A DNA stretch of 40,341 nucleotides from assembly GCF_001270965.1 (NCBI RefSeq), contig NZ_LGIA01000160.1, positions 1 to 40,341 of the forward strand, in the 5' to 3' direction. Position numbers and translations under genes: made by a program. Source of the stretch: Sunxiuqinia dokdonensis. GTDB lineage: Bacteria > Bacteroidota > Bacteroidia > Bacteroidales > Prolixibacteraceae. The notes under the pieces are model-generated. The model was not told where the DNA came from. It saw only the letters and a list, made by a program, of their open reading frames with translations, and did not search any database. Positions 8,919 to 17,945 of the stretch are shown one piece after another (position 1 is the stretch's first letter; each line of letters opens with the position of its first letter).

Positions 8919-10712
8919 TTAGTACACGTCAGCCATAAAGCGCTTTTCCTTTTTCAGCTTTTTGAAATAAGCCCTGGCCTTTTTGTCGGTCATACCACCC
9001 TGTACTTTAATGATATCCAGCAGTGTGACCTGAACGTCTTTCGCCATGTACTTCATATCGCCACAGAGGTAAAAACTGGCACCGTTTTCGAGCCATCGGA
9101 ATAATTCTTCCTGCTGCTCTTTCAGCCTGTGCTGAACGTACACCTTTTCCTCCTGATCGCGCGAAAAAGCCAAATCGATCTTTTCGAGATATCCTTGTTT
9201 CAGGTATTTCTGCCATTCGAGTTGGTAAAGAAAGTCAGAAGAAAAGCGGCGCTCGCCAAAGAACAGCCAACTTTTGCCTTTCTGCCCGGCGGTTTCGCGT
9301 TGTTGCAAGAAGGCCCGGTAAGGCGCAATGCCGGTTCCAGCCCCAACCATAATGATGGGACTGCCATTGGCAGGTAGTCGAAAACTCGGGTTTTTATCGA
9401 TGTAGATCAGCACATCATCATCTACTTCCAGCCGGTCGGCCAAAAAAGTGGAGCAAGCGCCGTATCGTTGCCGCCCTTTGTTTTCGTAGCGCACCCGCGA
9501 AACGGTGATGTGAACTTCATCCTCATAGGCCTTTTGGCTCGATGAAATACTGTACAAACGCGGTGGCAGCGGACGAAGCAAATCCAAAAATTCGGTGGCT
9601 GTCAGTTTGGCCGGAAATTCATGTAACAGGTCCAGCACATCATGACCGAACAGATATTGATCCAGTTTGGCTTCATCATCAACGATGGACTGAACCCCGG
9701 AAGATCCAGTCTTTTCGGCATATTTCTGAATCACATCGCGCGTGAGCAGTGTAATTTCGTAGTGATGTTTCAGGGCTTCGTTAAATGGCAGTTTTCCGAT
9801 CCGGGTTTCCACGACTTCATTATCGATCACACCCAAGGTCGAAATAATTTCCTTGACCAATTTGGGCGGGTTCTGAGCGATGACACCCAAGGCATCGCCC
9901 GGTTCGTATTGAATTCCTGATCCTTCCAATGACAGCTCAAGGTGATAAACTTCCTTATCAGATTCGCGCCCGGTAATGCGAACTTTATCGAGCACTTTTG
10001 ATCGAAACGGATTCTTCCTTGAGTAGGTATTCGTTTCACCTGAAGTAACCACTTCAGCAGCAGCCTGCCCAGGCGTTTCCGGTTGAAGTTTTGCCAGCTC
10101 ATCCAGTACGTCGGTCGTCCATTTTGCGGCATCTTCCTCGTAGTCCACATCGCACATCACGATCGGAACCAACTCATTGGCTCCAGCATTTTTAAAGGCG
10201 TGGTCGATATCAATCCCGGTTTGGCAAAATAGTTTATAGCTCTTGTCGCCCAAAGCCAACACCGAGTAGTTCAAACCTTCGAGTTTTGGCGCCCGTTTTC
10301 CGGTGACAAAGGCATGAAAATCTTCCGCCATTTCGGGTGGCTCGCCTTCGCCATGAGTGCTGACAATCACCAACAAGTTTTTTTCGTCTTTTAACTGCTT
10401 GGGTTTGTAATCGTCCATCGGCTTCAACTGGCAAGCAATATTCCGGGTACTTCCTTGCTCGCACAAGGCTTTGGCTATCGCTTCGCTACGACCGGTATGG
10501 GTACCGTACAAGATGGTTAACGGCAATTTTTCAACGGCGACGGCCGAATCAGACTGGCTGACACCAGTAACGACCGAACCTACAGCAACACTTCCGGCCA
10601 AGCCCTGAAAATAACCGCTCAACCAAATTACCTGCTCCGGCTTAGCTCCCTGTGTCAATTGCTGCAAAGCTTTCAACTGAGCTTCGTTTAAGGGGGAAAG
10701 TTGAATACTCAT
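8919..10712 (-). CDS. cysJ: assimilatory sulfite reductase, NADPH flavoprotein subunit
   Basis: Passes electrons from NADPH through FAD and FMN to CysI. At 597 residues it matches CysJ. Domain order: N-terminal helix with WLSGYFQGLAG (30-40), flavodoxin domain from about 64 (YGTHTGRSEAIA binds FMN), FAD domain with RLYSISSS, then the NADP domain with GAGTGIAPYRAFLQQR and the typical C-terminal Tyr in ADVY. ATG start at 10712 lies 5 bases after the precorrin-2 dehydrogenase stop codon. Same operon as cysI. Confidence 0.95.
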   Translation of the reverse strand: MSIQLSPLNEAQLKALQQLTQGAKPEQVIWLSGYFQGLAGSVAVGSVVTGVSQSDSAVAVEKLPLTILYGTHTGRSEAIAKALCEQGSTRNIACQLKPMDDYKPKQLKDEKNLLVIVSTHGEGEPPEMAEDFHAFVTGKRAPKLEGLNYSVLALGDKSYKLFCQTGIDIDHAFKNAGANELVPIVMCDVDYEEDAAKWTTDVLDELAKLQPETPGQAAAEVVTSGETNTYSRKNPFRSKVLDKVRITGRESDKEVYHLELSLEGSGIQYEPGDALGVIAQNPPKLVKEIISTLGVIDNEVVETRIGKLPFNEALKHHYEITLLTRDVIQKYAEKTGSSGVQSIVDDEAKLDQYLFGHDVLDLLHEFPAKLTATEFLDLLRPLPPRLYSISSSQKAYEDEVHITVSRVRYENKGRQRYGACSTFLADRLEVDDDVLIYIDKNPSFRLPANGSPIIMVGAGTGIAPYRAFLQQRETAGQKGKSWLFFGERRFSSDFLYQLEWQKYLKQGYLEKIDLAFSRDQEEKVYVQHRLKEQQEELFRWLENGASFYLCGDMKYMAKDVQVTLLDIIKVQGGMTDKKARAYFKKLKKEKRFMADVY

Positions 10713-10717
10713 CTCTT

Positions 10718-11176
10718 TTATTCTTTAAGTGTTTTGGTTTCTAAAAAATTTTTGATTTCGTTCCGAATTCGAATCGAGGCATAAACATCTTTGGCATTGG
10801 AACTGACAGCTACACGAATGTCACCATCCTGATAAATGGCCGGTGAAACGAATTGACACAAGGCCGGCTGGTCGTGAATGTTTACCAATACGCCGGCATT
10901 CCTGCCGTCGCGGGCAATTTGAGCATCCAGTTCCGGATTGTTGGTGCACGAATAAAACATCAGAAAGCCTTTCAAGTCCACCTTTTCATAAGCCTTCACC
11001 GTATAAGGAACATCGCTGTTCTTAATCTCATCGCACACCTCAAGGGCAATAACTTCAACATAAGCATCAAAACGCTTCAAAATCTGAATTTTGCTCCAGG
11101 CCGATTGTCCGCCACCAATGATCAGGATCTTTTCACCGGCTATGTTGATTGCGATAGGCAAATAATTTTTTTCCAT
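10718..11176 (-). CDS. precorrin-2 dehydrogenase (siroheme synthase N-terminal domain)
   Basis: Oxidises precorrin-2 to sirohydrochlorin with NAD, and in related Met8/CysG proteins also inserts iron. The 152-residue product is a stand-alone CysG-N/Met8-type domain: YLPIAINIAGEKILIIGGG (Rossmann loop, residues 4-22), CTNNPELDAQIA, then VNIHDQPALCQFVSPA and DIRVAVSSNAKD. A TTG further upstream is less likely than ATG 11176. It is 4 bases after the DUF2061 gene and 5 bases before cysJ. Whether it also has ferrochelatase activity cannot be told from sequence. Confidence 0.9.
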   Translation of the reverse strand: MEKNYLPIAINIAGEKILIIGGGQSAWSKIQILKRFDAYVEVIALEVCDEIKNSDVPYTVKAYEKVDLKGFLMFYSCTNNPELDAQIARDGRNAGVLVNIHDQPALCQFVSPAIYQDGDIRVAVSSNAKDVYASIRIRNEIKNFLETKTLKE

Positions 11177-11180
11177 ATTG

Positions 11181-11411
11181 CTAAATTTGATATTCAATAT
11201 CAGACTCATCTATCCGTCCGAACTTGATCTTGTTCCAGGTGCGCTCGTGGAAATAGTACAGCACCATCTTGGTAAACAGTTCAATTCCACCAATCGTTAC
11301 CGCAAACTCCAGCTGTCCAATCACCAACCAGGCAATCATAATGGTATCCAGGGTTCCAACTGTTCTCCACGAAATTGTTTTAATAACACTGCGATAAGCT
11401 TTTTCTCTCAT
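11181..11411 (-). CDS. DUF2061 small membrane protein
   Basis: A 76-residue protein with the DUF2061 pattern: REKAYRSVIKTISWRTVGTLDT at the N-terminus (written here in parts: REKAYRSVIKTISWR, then TVGTLDT), a hydrophobic stretch at about 24-45 and YFHERTWNKI near the end. Predicted inner-membrane protein. Its function is unknown; the family is often encoded with sulfate-assimilation genes. It is the first structural gene behind the attenuator and therefore the direct target of leader control. Confidence 0.85.
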   Translation of the reverse strand: MREKAYRSVIKTISWRTVGTLDTIMIAWLVIGQLEFAVTIGGIELFTKMVLYYFHERTWNKIKFGRIDESDIEYQI

Positions 11412-11440
11412 TCTATTCTGATGTTTATTGTTAATAGCAT

Positions 11441-11474
11441 AAAAAAAGCCCTTCTGGGTTACAGAAGGGCTTTT
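11441..11474 (-). terminator. attenuator terminator (segments 3:4)
   Basis: On the minus strand AAAAGCCCTTCT and AGAAGGGCTTTT form a perfect 12-bp stem around a 7-base loop, followed by a run of seven T. It stands between the leader ORF and the DUF2061 start codon, so it would stop transcription before the operon. Segment 3 (11469-11462) can instead pair with segment 2 inside the leader ORF. Confidence 0.88.
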
Positions 11475-11527
11475 CCTATGATGTTATTTCAACTTATAGT
11501 AAGTTCATATCTTTTTCCCCTTCTGCA
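11461..11527 (-). promoter_or_regulatory. antiterminator (segments 2:3)
   Basis: Segment 2, CAGAAGGG at 11525-11518, is the exact reverse complement of segment 3, CCCTTCTG at 11469-11462; a G-U and a U-A pair can extend it to 10 pairs. Forming this stem removes the first arm of the terminator. Segment 2 lies in codons 17-20 of the leader ORF, so a ribosome that finishes translation covers it and a ribosome stalled at the Cys/Met codons leaves it free. A small 6-bp hairpin (AACTTA/TAAGTT) sits in the loop between them. Confidence 0.75.
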
Positions 11528-11576
11528 TAAAAAGACCACAACACATACACATCATAGTACATGTCATTTTCATCAT
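11505..11576 (-). CDS. Met/Cys-rich leader peptide of the sulfite-reduction operon
   Basis: A 23-codon ORF, ATG to TGA, 94 bases upstream of the DUF2061 gene. Met occurs at positions 1, 2, 4, 8, 9, 11 and 17 and Cys (all TGT) at 6, 10, 12 and 13, so 11 of the first 17 codons specify sulfur amino acids. The last codons overlap the antiterminator strand and the stop codon comes just after it, the arrangement of classic trp/his-type attenuators. Segment 1 (CTTCTGCA, 11590-11583) just upstream of the ATG is complementary to TGCAGAAG at 11527-11520, giving a third, protecting hairpin when no ribosome is present. Too short for routine gene callers. Confidence 0.82.
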   Translation of the reverse strand: MMKMTCTMMCMCCGLFMQKGKKI

Positions 11577-11724
11577 TTTATTTGCAGAAGTATGGGCGTT
11601 CATTTGTCTTTTTTTATCTTTTTGACTGTTTTCGACTCAATTATTAAGAAACGAAGAATCTTGGTGTTTGATGCCGTCAGTATAGCCTTGTCTTTTATCC
11701 TAGCTTTACACTTGCATTTCGGGT

Positions 11725-11754
11725 CAAAAATAGCGACATCTTTTTCAAAACAAA
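11725..11754 (-). promoter_or_regulatory. candidate promoter of the sulfite-reduction/siroheme operon
   Basis: On the minus strand TTTG (11754-11751), an 18-base spacer and TATTTTTG (11732-11725) fit the Bacteroidota -33/-7 consensus, with the -7 box matching TAnnTTTG exactly. Transcription would begin near 11719, giving a leader of about 300 bases that contains the leader ORF and attenuator. Confidence 0.5.
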
Positions 11755-11755
11755 A

Positions 11756-12408
11756 GATTTCGAAGTGTTTTTTTTATTAAATCTGCATTAAAAATCATAA
11801 ACAACTATCAACCAATGCTTTTATTTTTAAAATTATCACCGAAAACTTCCTTTGACTTTCAATTTGTCAGTCATGAGCAAGACGGATGTTATATATTGAA
11901 TGTTCGTTTGAGTTTCGCAAACGTTGTGCGAATCGTGCTCAGCGAGTGTCATTTCCCCCGGGCTGATGTTTGACGCGCAAAAATAAAACAAGAATTAATG
12001 ATCCCTGCAACTCCTCTATTTTGAACCGGCACCCCGGACAAAATGTAAATGATCCCTATTTGCTTCTTAATAAAAGGATCTCAAAAAGGGCTAATAACGA
12101 AAGATTTTCGCTTTTGTCCCGCTTCTGATTTTGATATTACATCAGCATCAGAACAATATCATTTGTGCCACTCACAACATCCAGTTTCTCGGAAGAATCT
12201 CTGCAAACAATTGGGACAATACCAAGAATCGGCGTGATTTGCGAAGAAGAAACACCTTGATCATCATGAACATAAACAATCGATGAAAAAGATGTGCGAG
12301 TGAACCATAAGTTCCGGGATTTTGTTCCGTAAACCGCGGGCGGCTTCTTACCGCTCACCATTTAAAATTTTCTTCGTCCTCAAATCCTCGATCTTAAACC
12401 TATATGCG
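11756..12408. other. intergenic region without a supported gene
   Basis: About 650 bases between the sulfite operon promoter and the 3' end of the GH43 gene. Short ORFs exist on both strands but none has convincing family features. A plus-strand stretch at about 12100-12230 faintly recalls the zinc-ribbon start of Nudix proteins but is interrupted. Confidence 0.4.
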
Positions 12409-12443
12409 AAATAATCCCACCAGGATTTCTGATGGGATTATTT
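12409..12443 (-). terminator. probable terminator after the GH43 gene
   Basis: AAATAATCCCA and TGGGATTATTT form a perfect 11-bp stem with a 13-base loop, 43 bases past the stop of the minus-strand GH43 gene. The T content after the stem is modest, so efficiency is uncertain. Confidence 0.55.
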
Positions 12444-12486
12444 GCTTGTCAACCAAATTTAGACAAGATCAAAAGGCTAAAAACTC

Positions 12487-14070
12487 CTATTTAACTTTCG
12501 TCAGCTGGTCACTTATTTTAAAATAGTCGAAATCCACATACCCACCGGTAGTTTCAGTAGCATAATTGAACAAACCAAAGCGGTAGCCCATGAAATGCGG
12601 AAGCGTGTAAGCCATTTGCAAGGGTTCGCCAATTGCAGTCCACTGCTTGCCATCAAGACTGTAGTAGAAGTAAGCTTTGTCGGTGCGCTCTTTAAAATCG
12701 CAATCAATTTTTAAGTGGACTTTCTTCTTGTCCAAAGGAATTCGGTCAAGCTCAACTGGCTCATTCGTTTCGGCACTGATCATCACCAGGTATTTCGTCC
12801 CTTTTTCCATTTTCACACCCACCAAGCCATATCGACGTTGCAAGGCAATAAAACCGGCGCAATCGCCATCTTTCATGTTCGACACATCCATTGAAACAGC
12901 CGCGGAGCTCTCGGGGCCAAAAGTCCGCTGGGTCAACATATTTCGGGCCTGAAGCACATCACTGTCAACGCGCCCGGTGGTCAGCCTCAGGTGACCTTTC
13001 CGTTCCGTGAGCGACCAATAACGGTTGTCCGGGTTATGATTCCATTGCCAGGCCAAAGGCAGCGTGTTGTCGCCCTTTTTCCGCTTAAAAAAGTCGGAAG
13101 CCACAATCTCTTCCACCCCGATATTTTCAACTGGAATGTCGAGCGTATCGGGTACTTTGCCATCGATTCCCAACACCGGCCAGCCATCTTCCCACTTCAT
13201 CGGTGTTAGATAGGGAATCCGGCCAACGGCGCCGTAGTCGCGAAACAGATAGGCATACCAGTCGCCTTCGGGTGTATCAATAATACATCCTTGTGCAATT
13301 CCCCGGTCACGCAAAGCTACGCGCCCTTCGTAGGGGCCCGTAATTTTATCGGCGCGGTGAATCACCACGGTTCGCATTCCGTTGCGCGGCCAGGTGATGT
13401 TGAACAGGTAATATTTCCCTTCGTGCTTAATCAGCTGTGAACCTTCGGCATGGAGCATCAGGTTTTCTGCAGCAACTTTTCCGGCATCGGGCACAATAAT
13501 CTCGTTGATTGCTCCCTCCTTGATCCCCGACACGTCAGCTTCCAACTCAACAATCCGAATGTCGCCACCCGCATACAGCATGTACACACGCCCATCGTCG
13601 TCGAAAAAAAGCGAATGATCATGCAAAGAGGGCGAAAAGCTTGTGGCCTTCCAAGGCTCATTTTCAGGATCGCGGGTAGTGAAAACATGGGTTTTACCCG
13701 AAGTAGCCGAAAAAGTGGACACATAAAAAACCCCCTTGTGGTAACGAAGACTTGGCGCCCAAGAACCTGCTCCGTAGGCGTTGTTCCCGTTTTCGAGTCG
13801 CATTTTTTCGTTATCAACCAAAGTATCATAGGCATAGCTTACCAACTTCCAGTTTACCAGATCGTGCGATTTCATAATGGGCACGCCAGGTGCCATGTGC
13901 ATGGTGGTGCTGGCCATGTAATAAGTATCACCAACTCGAACCATCGCCATATCAGGCACATCGGCATGAATGATTGGATTTTGCGCACGCTGCTCCTGAG
14001 CAAAAACTTCAGCTTTAAGCATCAGGAATAGCATCGCCAATACCAACAAGTATGTTCGTTTCATTTCCAT
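12487..14070 (-). CDS. secreted GH43 beta-xylosidase/alpha-L-arabinofuranosidase-type enzyme
   Basis: Predicted to remove xylose or arabinose from xylan-type glycans in the periplasm or outside the cell. Residues 1-24 form a signal peptide ending before QEQRAQ. The five-bladed propeller follows: HADVPDMAMV carries the likely general base (D40), LHDHSLFFDDDG the pKa-setting Asp (D151) and LMLHAEGSQLI the likely general acid (E209). From about 325 a beta-sandwich domain of the type found in many GH43 beta-xylosidases ends the protein, with FYYSLDGKQW and GYRFGLFNYA. 527 residues, normal for this architecture; a second ATG two codons in is equally possible. Last of three minus-strand glycan genes, 13 bases after the other GH43. 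Exact substrate is not determinable. Confidence 0.88.
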   Translation of the reverse strand: MEMKRTYLLVLAMLFLMLKAEVFAQEQRAQNPIIHADVPDMAMVRVGDTYYMASTTMHMAPGVPIMKSHDLVNWKLVSYAYDTLVDNEKMRLENGNNAYGAGSWAPSLRYHKGVFYVSTFSATSGKTHVFTTRDPENEPWKATSFSPSLHDHSLFFDDDGRVYMLYAGGDIRIVELEADVSGIKEGAINEIIVPDAGKVAAENLMLHAEGSQLIKHEGKYYLFNITWPRNGMRTVVIHRADKITGPYEGRVALRDRGIAQGCIIDTPEGDWYAYLFRDYGAVGRIPYLTPMKWEDGWPVLGIDGKVPDTLDIPVENIGVEEIVASDFFKRKKGDNTLPLAWQWNHNPDNRYWSLTERKGHLRLTTGRVDSDVLQARNMLTQRTFGPESSAAVSMDVSNMKDGDCAGFIALQRRYGLVGVKMEKGTKYLVMISAETNEPVELDRIPLDKKKVHLKIDCDFKERTDKAYFYYSLDGKQWTAIGEPLQMAYTLPHFMGYRFGLFNYATETTGGYVDFDYFKISDQLTKVK

Positions 14071-14083
14071 CGTTTTTAATTGG

Positions 14084-16165
14084 TTATTCAGCAGAGAACG
14101 TCACTTCGTAGGTCTTTACGATTCCTTTATAGTCGCATGTTACAACAGCTGCATCTGACCTCGACTTCGCCTGTTCAACGCTTACTTTCACATCATTTGT
14201 ACTGCCCGAGGCTGTTACGGTTGGAATTTGGCTTGAACCCGAAGGAAGAGTGACCTTGGCTTCATACAAATCGTACCCCACAATGCCATTTTCATTGGTT
14301 GAACGAACCGGAGTAGCCGGCACTTCAATGGCTTTTCCATTGACCGCAATATTTACGGCAGGCGCAACCGGACGCTCAATTTGCTTTTTGTTCGAACTGA
14401 AACCCAAGCCGATAAAATCGAAGAGTGCGCCTGCCTCGGTACTTTCAGCCACCAGGAAGATGGCGTGTTTTTTGTCTAACTGATCCACAAAATTTGAAAC
14501 ATCAATTGTAAATTTTGTGGTTTCTGGTGTTGCATTGGCCGGAACAACGATTTCGCCAATCTTCTTCCCTTTCCACGCCGCATTATCCCAGGGACCATCC
14601 AACCAAACGTTCACCTTGAAGCTTTTGTCAGTCTTGGGTGAAAGGAAAAGGTTGAACGCCGTTTTGTTTCCTTTTTTAGTTCCTTCGAAAGCTTTCAATC
14701 CTTTGGTGTCTTTGTCAAGTCCTCCAAAACCAAAATATTTGAACCCAACGATGTTGCCATTTTTCATATTCGTGATGGGCATATGATTATCCCAAATATC
14801 CCACGAATCTTGCTGGAGCCCGACATCTGAAAGATAACACGCGTATCCTGCCGAATAATATTGATACGGATCGAGACCATAGATATGGAAACCTTCGGAA
14901 GTTACTTCAGCGCCTTTGTATTCATTTCCCTGGCTGTCTTTCAAAGTCCAAATCTGATCTTTCGCGTAAGGATCATAGCCTCTGATCACAGCACTTCCAC
15001 CTTCAGCAACAGGCTTTTCGTCCCATTGAATCGTTACTGGTGCCACTACGGCCTGGCGTGCAAAACCAAAATTTCTGGGTGGCCTGTGGTAAAACACATA
15101 CCATTGTCCGTTGATCAACTCAATGCTGCCATGCGTATTGTGCCCGCCGTTGGCCGTTTCAATTTTAGAACCATCGCGATTCAAAACCGGACCACGGGAA
15201 TCGACCAAAACGCCTCCACTTTTCCATGGGCCCAGTGGCGAATCGGCAACCGCATAACGCAAGGTCGAGTTTGAACTGCCTACGCCGTATTCCGGCCCTG
15301 AGTAACCACTAAAAACGGTAATGTACTTATTGCCAACCTTGCGAATTGACGAAGCTTCGAAAAAATTGAACGTACCCAAATCCTGGTCCGGATAAACGTT
15401 TGGATAGACCGTGCCCTCCGGATCTCTGATTACACCATACCTGGAACTGGCGGGAAGAAGGTAGTCGATTATTTCGGTTCCCGGACGCAAAGAGTACATC
15501 GTATTCTGATCCAGCTGGGCGGCCAATGATCGTTGAAAGCCCCAGTATCCATAGGCCCTGAAGCCGATTTCAAAGTCGGGGTCGTTGGGGTCGGTCACGT
15601 ATTCAATATACACCGCAGGGTCGAAACCCATAATACTTCCGGGCACCGTGCGGGTGCCATCTTCTGTCAGGTTGATGGGAGTAAACGGCCCATCGGGGCG
15701 ACTTCCTTTGGCCACCATGGCTTCCCGGTTCCATCCCCTGCTGTGTGGGTACAAATAATATTCTTTCGTCCCGTCTTTTCTTTTCACCTCAACAAGATCA
15801 GGCGCATACATCACATCCCACTGACCATCAACATAGTGGGTAAAGATTGGACCTTCGTCACGCCATTCCGACAAGTTTTCAACCGGAGCCGACCACATCC
15901 TGATGTCGGGACCGCAATAGCTGGTAAACCTCAAGTCGTGCGACCCAATAATGTAAGCTCTGTATTTTCCGGGATTGTCGGGATCTTCAAACACGCGGGG
16001 CTCGCCATCGGGCAAATGCTCCCACAACGGAAGGTACGGATTGCCCGCACCTTGATGGACATATTTTCCGTCTGCTTTTGCCTCGGACATAAAAATCAAT
16101 ATGGACGAGACTGCCAGTATAAAAACCATGCCCCAACGCTTCAATGCAAATTTTGAATTCTTCAT
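14084..16165 (-). CDS. secreted GH43-family glycosidase with C-terminal carbohydrate-binding-like and Ig-like domains
   Basis: A 693-residue secreted protein; residues 1-31 form a signal peptide (start at ATG 16165, as an upstream TTG gives a poor N-terminus). Residues about 40-430 look like a GH43 propeller: FEDPDNPGKYRAYIIGSHD with a candidate general base D61, GFDPAVYIE with D182, and FFEASSIRK with candidate acid E270. Residues about 455-610 resemble a CBM6/36-type beta-sandwich (VGFKYFGFGG, VNVWLDGPWD). The last 80 residues look like an Ig-like or cadherin-like beta domain. Activity is probably on arabinoxylan or related hemicellulose, judged from family and neighbours. It lies between the esterase and the other GH43. 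Confidence 0.82.
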   Translation of the reverse strand: MKNSKFALKRWGMVFILAVSSILIFMSEAKADGKYVHQGAGNPYLPLWEHLPDGEPRVFEDPDNPGKYRAYIIGSHDLRFTSYCGPDIRMWSAPVENLSEWRDEGPIFTHYVDGQWDVMYAPDLVEVKRKDGTKEYYLYPHSRGWNREAMVAKGSRPDGPFTPINLTEDGTRTVPGSIMGFDPAVYIEYVTDPNDPDFEIGFRAYGYWGFQRSLAAQLDQNTMYSLRPGTEIIDYLLPASSRYGVIRDPEGTVYPNVYPDQDLGTFNFFEASSIRKVGNKYITVFSGYSGPEYGVGSSNSTLRYAVADSPLGPWKSGGVLVDSRGPVLNRDGSKIETANGGHNTHGSIELINGQWYVFYHRPPRNFGFARQAVVAPVTIQWDEKPVAEGGSAVIRGYDPYAKDQIWTLKDSQGNEYKGAEVTSEGFHIYGLDPYQYYSAGYACYLSDVGLQQDSWDIWDNHMPITNMKNGNIVGFKYFGFGGLDKDTKGLKAFEGTKKGNKTAFNLFLSPKTDKSFKVNVWLDGPWDNAAWKGKKIGEIVVPANATPETTKFTIDVSNFVDQLDKKHAIFLVAESTEAGALFDFIGLGFSSNKKQIERPVAPAVNIAVNGKAIEVPATPVRSTNENGIVGYDLYEAKVTLPSGSSQIPTVTASGSTNDVKVSVEQAKSRSDAAVVTCDYKGIVKTYEVTFSAE

Positions 16166-16188
16166 ATACAATATCCTTTTAGTCGTTT

Positions 16189-16281
16189 TTATTTTTGATT
16201 GAACCCATTCTTTAGTTTCCAATTCATATCCAGAAACAGCGAATCCACTTTCACGTCTCCGTCCTGCTCTTTCGCAGACAT
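16189..16281 (-). CDS. small ORF of unknown status (30 codons)
   Basis: An ATG-initiated ORF fills most of the gap between the esterase stop and the GH43 start. It has charged, natural-looking composition (SAKEQDGDVKVDS, NWKLKNGF) but no recognisable family. It could be a remnant of a longer gene, a small protein or chance. Confidence 0.2.
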   Translation of the reverse strand: MSAKEQDGDVKVDSLFLDMNWKLKNGFNQK

Positions 16282-16291
16282 CGCTGCTGCC

Positions 16292-17393
<1,102 letters not shown>

Positions 17394-17401
17394 TATTTTT
17401 G
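17394..17401 (+). promoter_or_regulatory. candidate -7 box of the metal-efflux cluster
   Basis: TATTTTTG matches TAnnTTTG exactly and lies 18 bases before the ATG of the His-rich gene. A good TTG -33 box at about 19 bases upstream is not seen. Confidence 0.38.
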
Positions 17402-17419
17402 CAAGGCAGCGCAAATGAA

Positions 17420-17827
17420 ATGACTTATATCGGCAAACATATCGGAACTTTTTTTGTGTGGATGTCTATGCTCATTATTATCGGGCACAGTGTTGTTCCG
17501 CATCATCATCATTCTGATACGGCAACCTGCCATCATACTTGTGCGCATGACGCGGATGGCGACCAGACTTCGGACGTGGCTTCGCTGACCGGACATCAAT
17601 GCCAAACATCACACGATCACGATGATTGCGAATCCTGTCAATTTGAAACTACGGCCACCACTCCCCTCACCAAAATTGCGTTAGGTTCTCCGTTGTTAAC
17701 AAGCGCTTTGCTTCAGCTTGTGATATTTCCCGAGCCTGTTATTGTTTATTTTGATTCGTGGTCGAACCATTATTCCTTCGATTTTACCGACCATTCCCTG
17801 TCGCGCGGCCCTCCTGCGCTTGGCTAA
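17420..17827 (+). CDS. His/Cys-rich small membrane or secreted protein of a metal-efflux cluster
   Basis: A 135-residue protein with an N-terminal hydrophobic segment (about 8-24), then clusters of His, Cys and Asp (HSVVPHHHHSD, TCHHTCAHD, HDHDDCESC), a second hydrophobic stretch at about 93-108, and a C-terminal SLSRGPPAL. Similar short His-rich proteins precede RND heavy-metal pumps in Bacteroidota. Metal binding in the periplasm is likely from composition, but no function is established. A TTG seven codons earlier is a less likely start. It precedes czcB by 118 bases on the same strand. Confidence 0.6.
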   Translation: MTYIGKHIGTFFVWMSMLIIIGHSVVPHHHHSDTATCHHTCAHDADGDQTSDVASLTGHQCQTSHDHDDCESCQFETTATTPLTKIALGSPLLTSALLQLVIFPEPVIVYFDSWSNHYSFDFTDHSLSRGPPALG

Positions 17828-17945
17828 TTCCGCCCCTTTCATTCTTTTTTCAATTTCAACGCTGGCAACATAACACCCAATCAGGTGTAGGGCATTTTAC
17901 AAGTTGGTGTCCACTGATTTGTCAGAATCATTAAAAAACACAATT

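Noticed and set aside
11178-11780. 200-codon plus-strand ORF opposite the attenuator
   Set aside because: Composition is not protein-like, it lies opposite the DUF2061 gene and leader, and the minus strand explains the conserved structure.
12049-12237. Plus-strand ORF with RFCPASDFDI, faintly like a Nudix zinc-ribbon start
   Set aside because: The second Cys of the expected CPxC is missing, there is no Nudix box in any frame afterwards, and similarity covers only a few residues.
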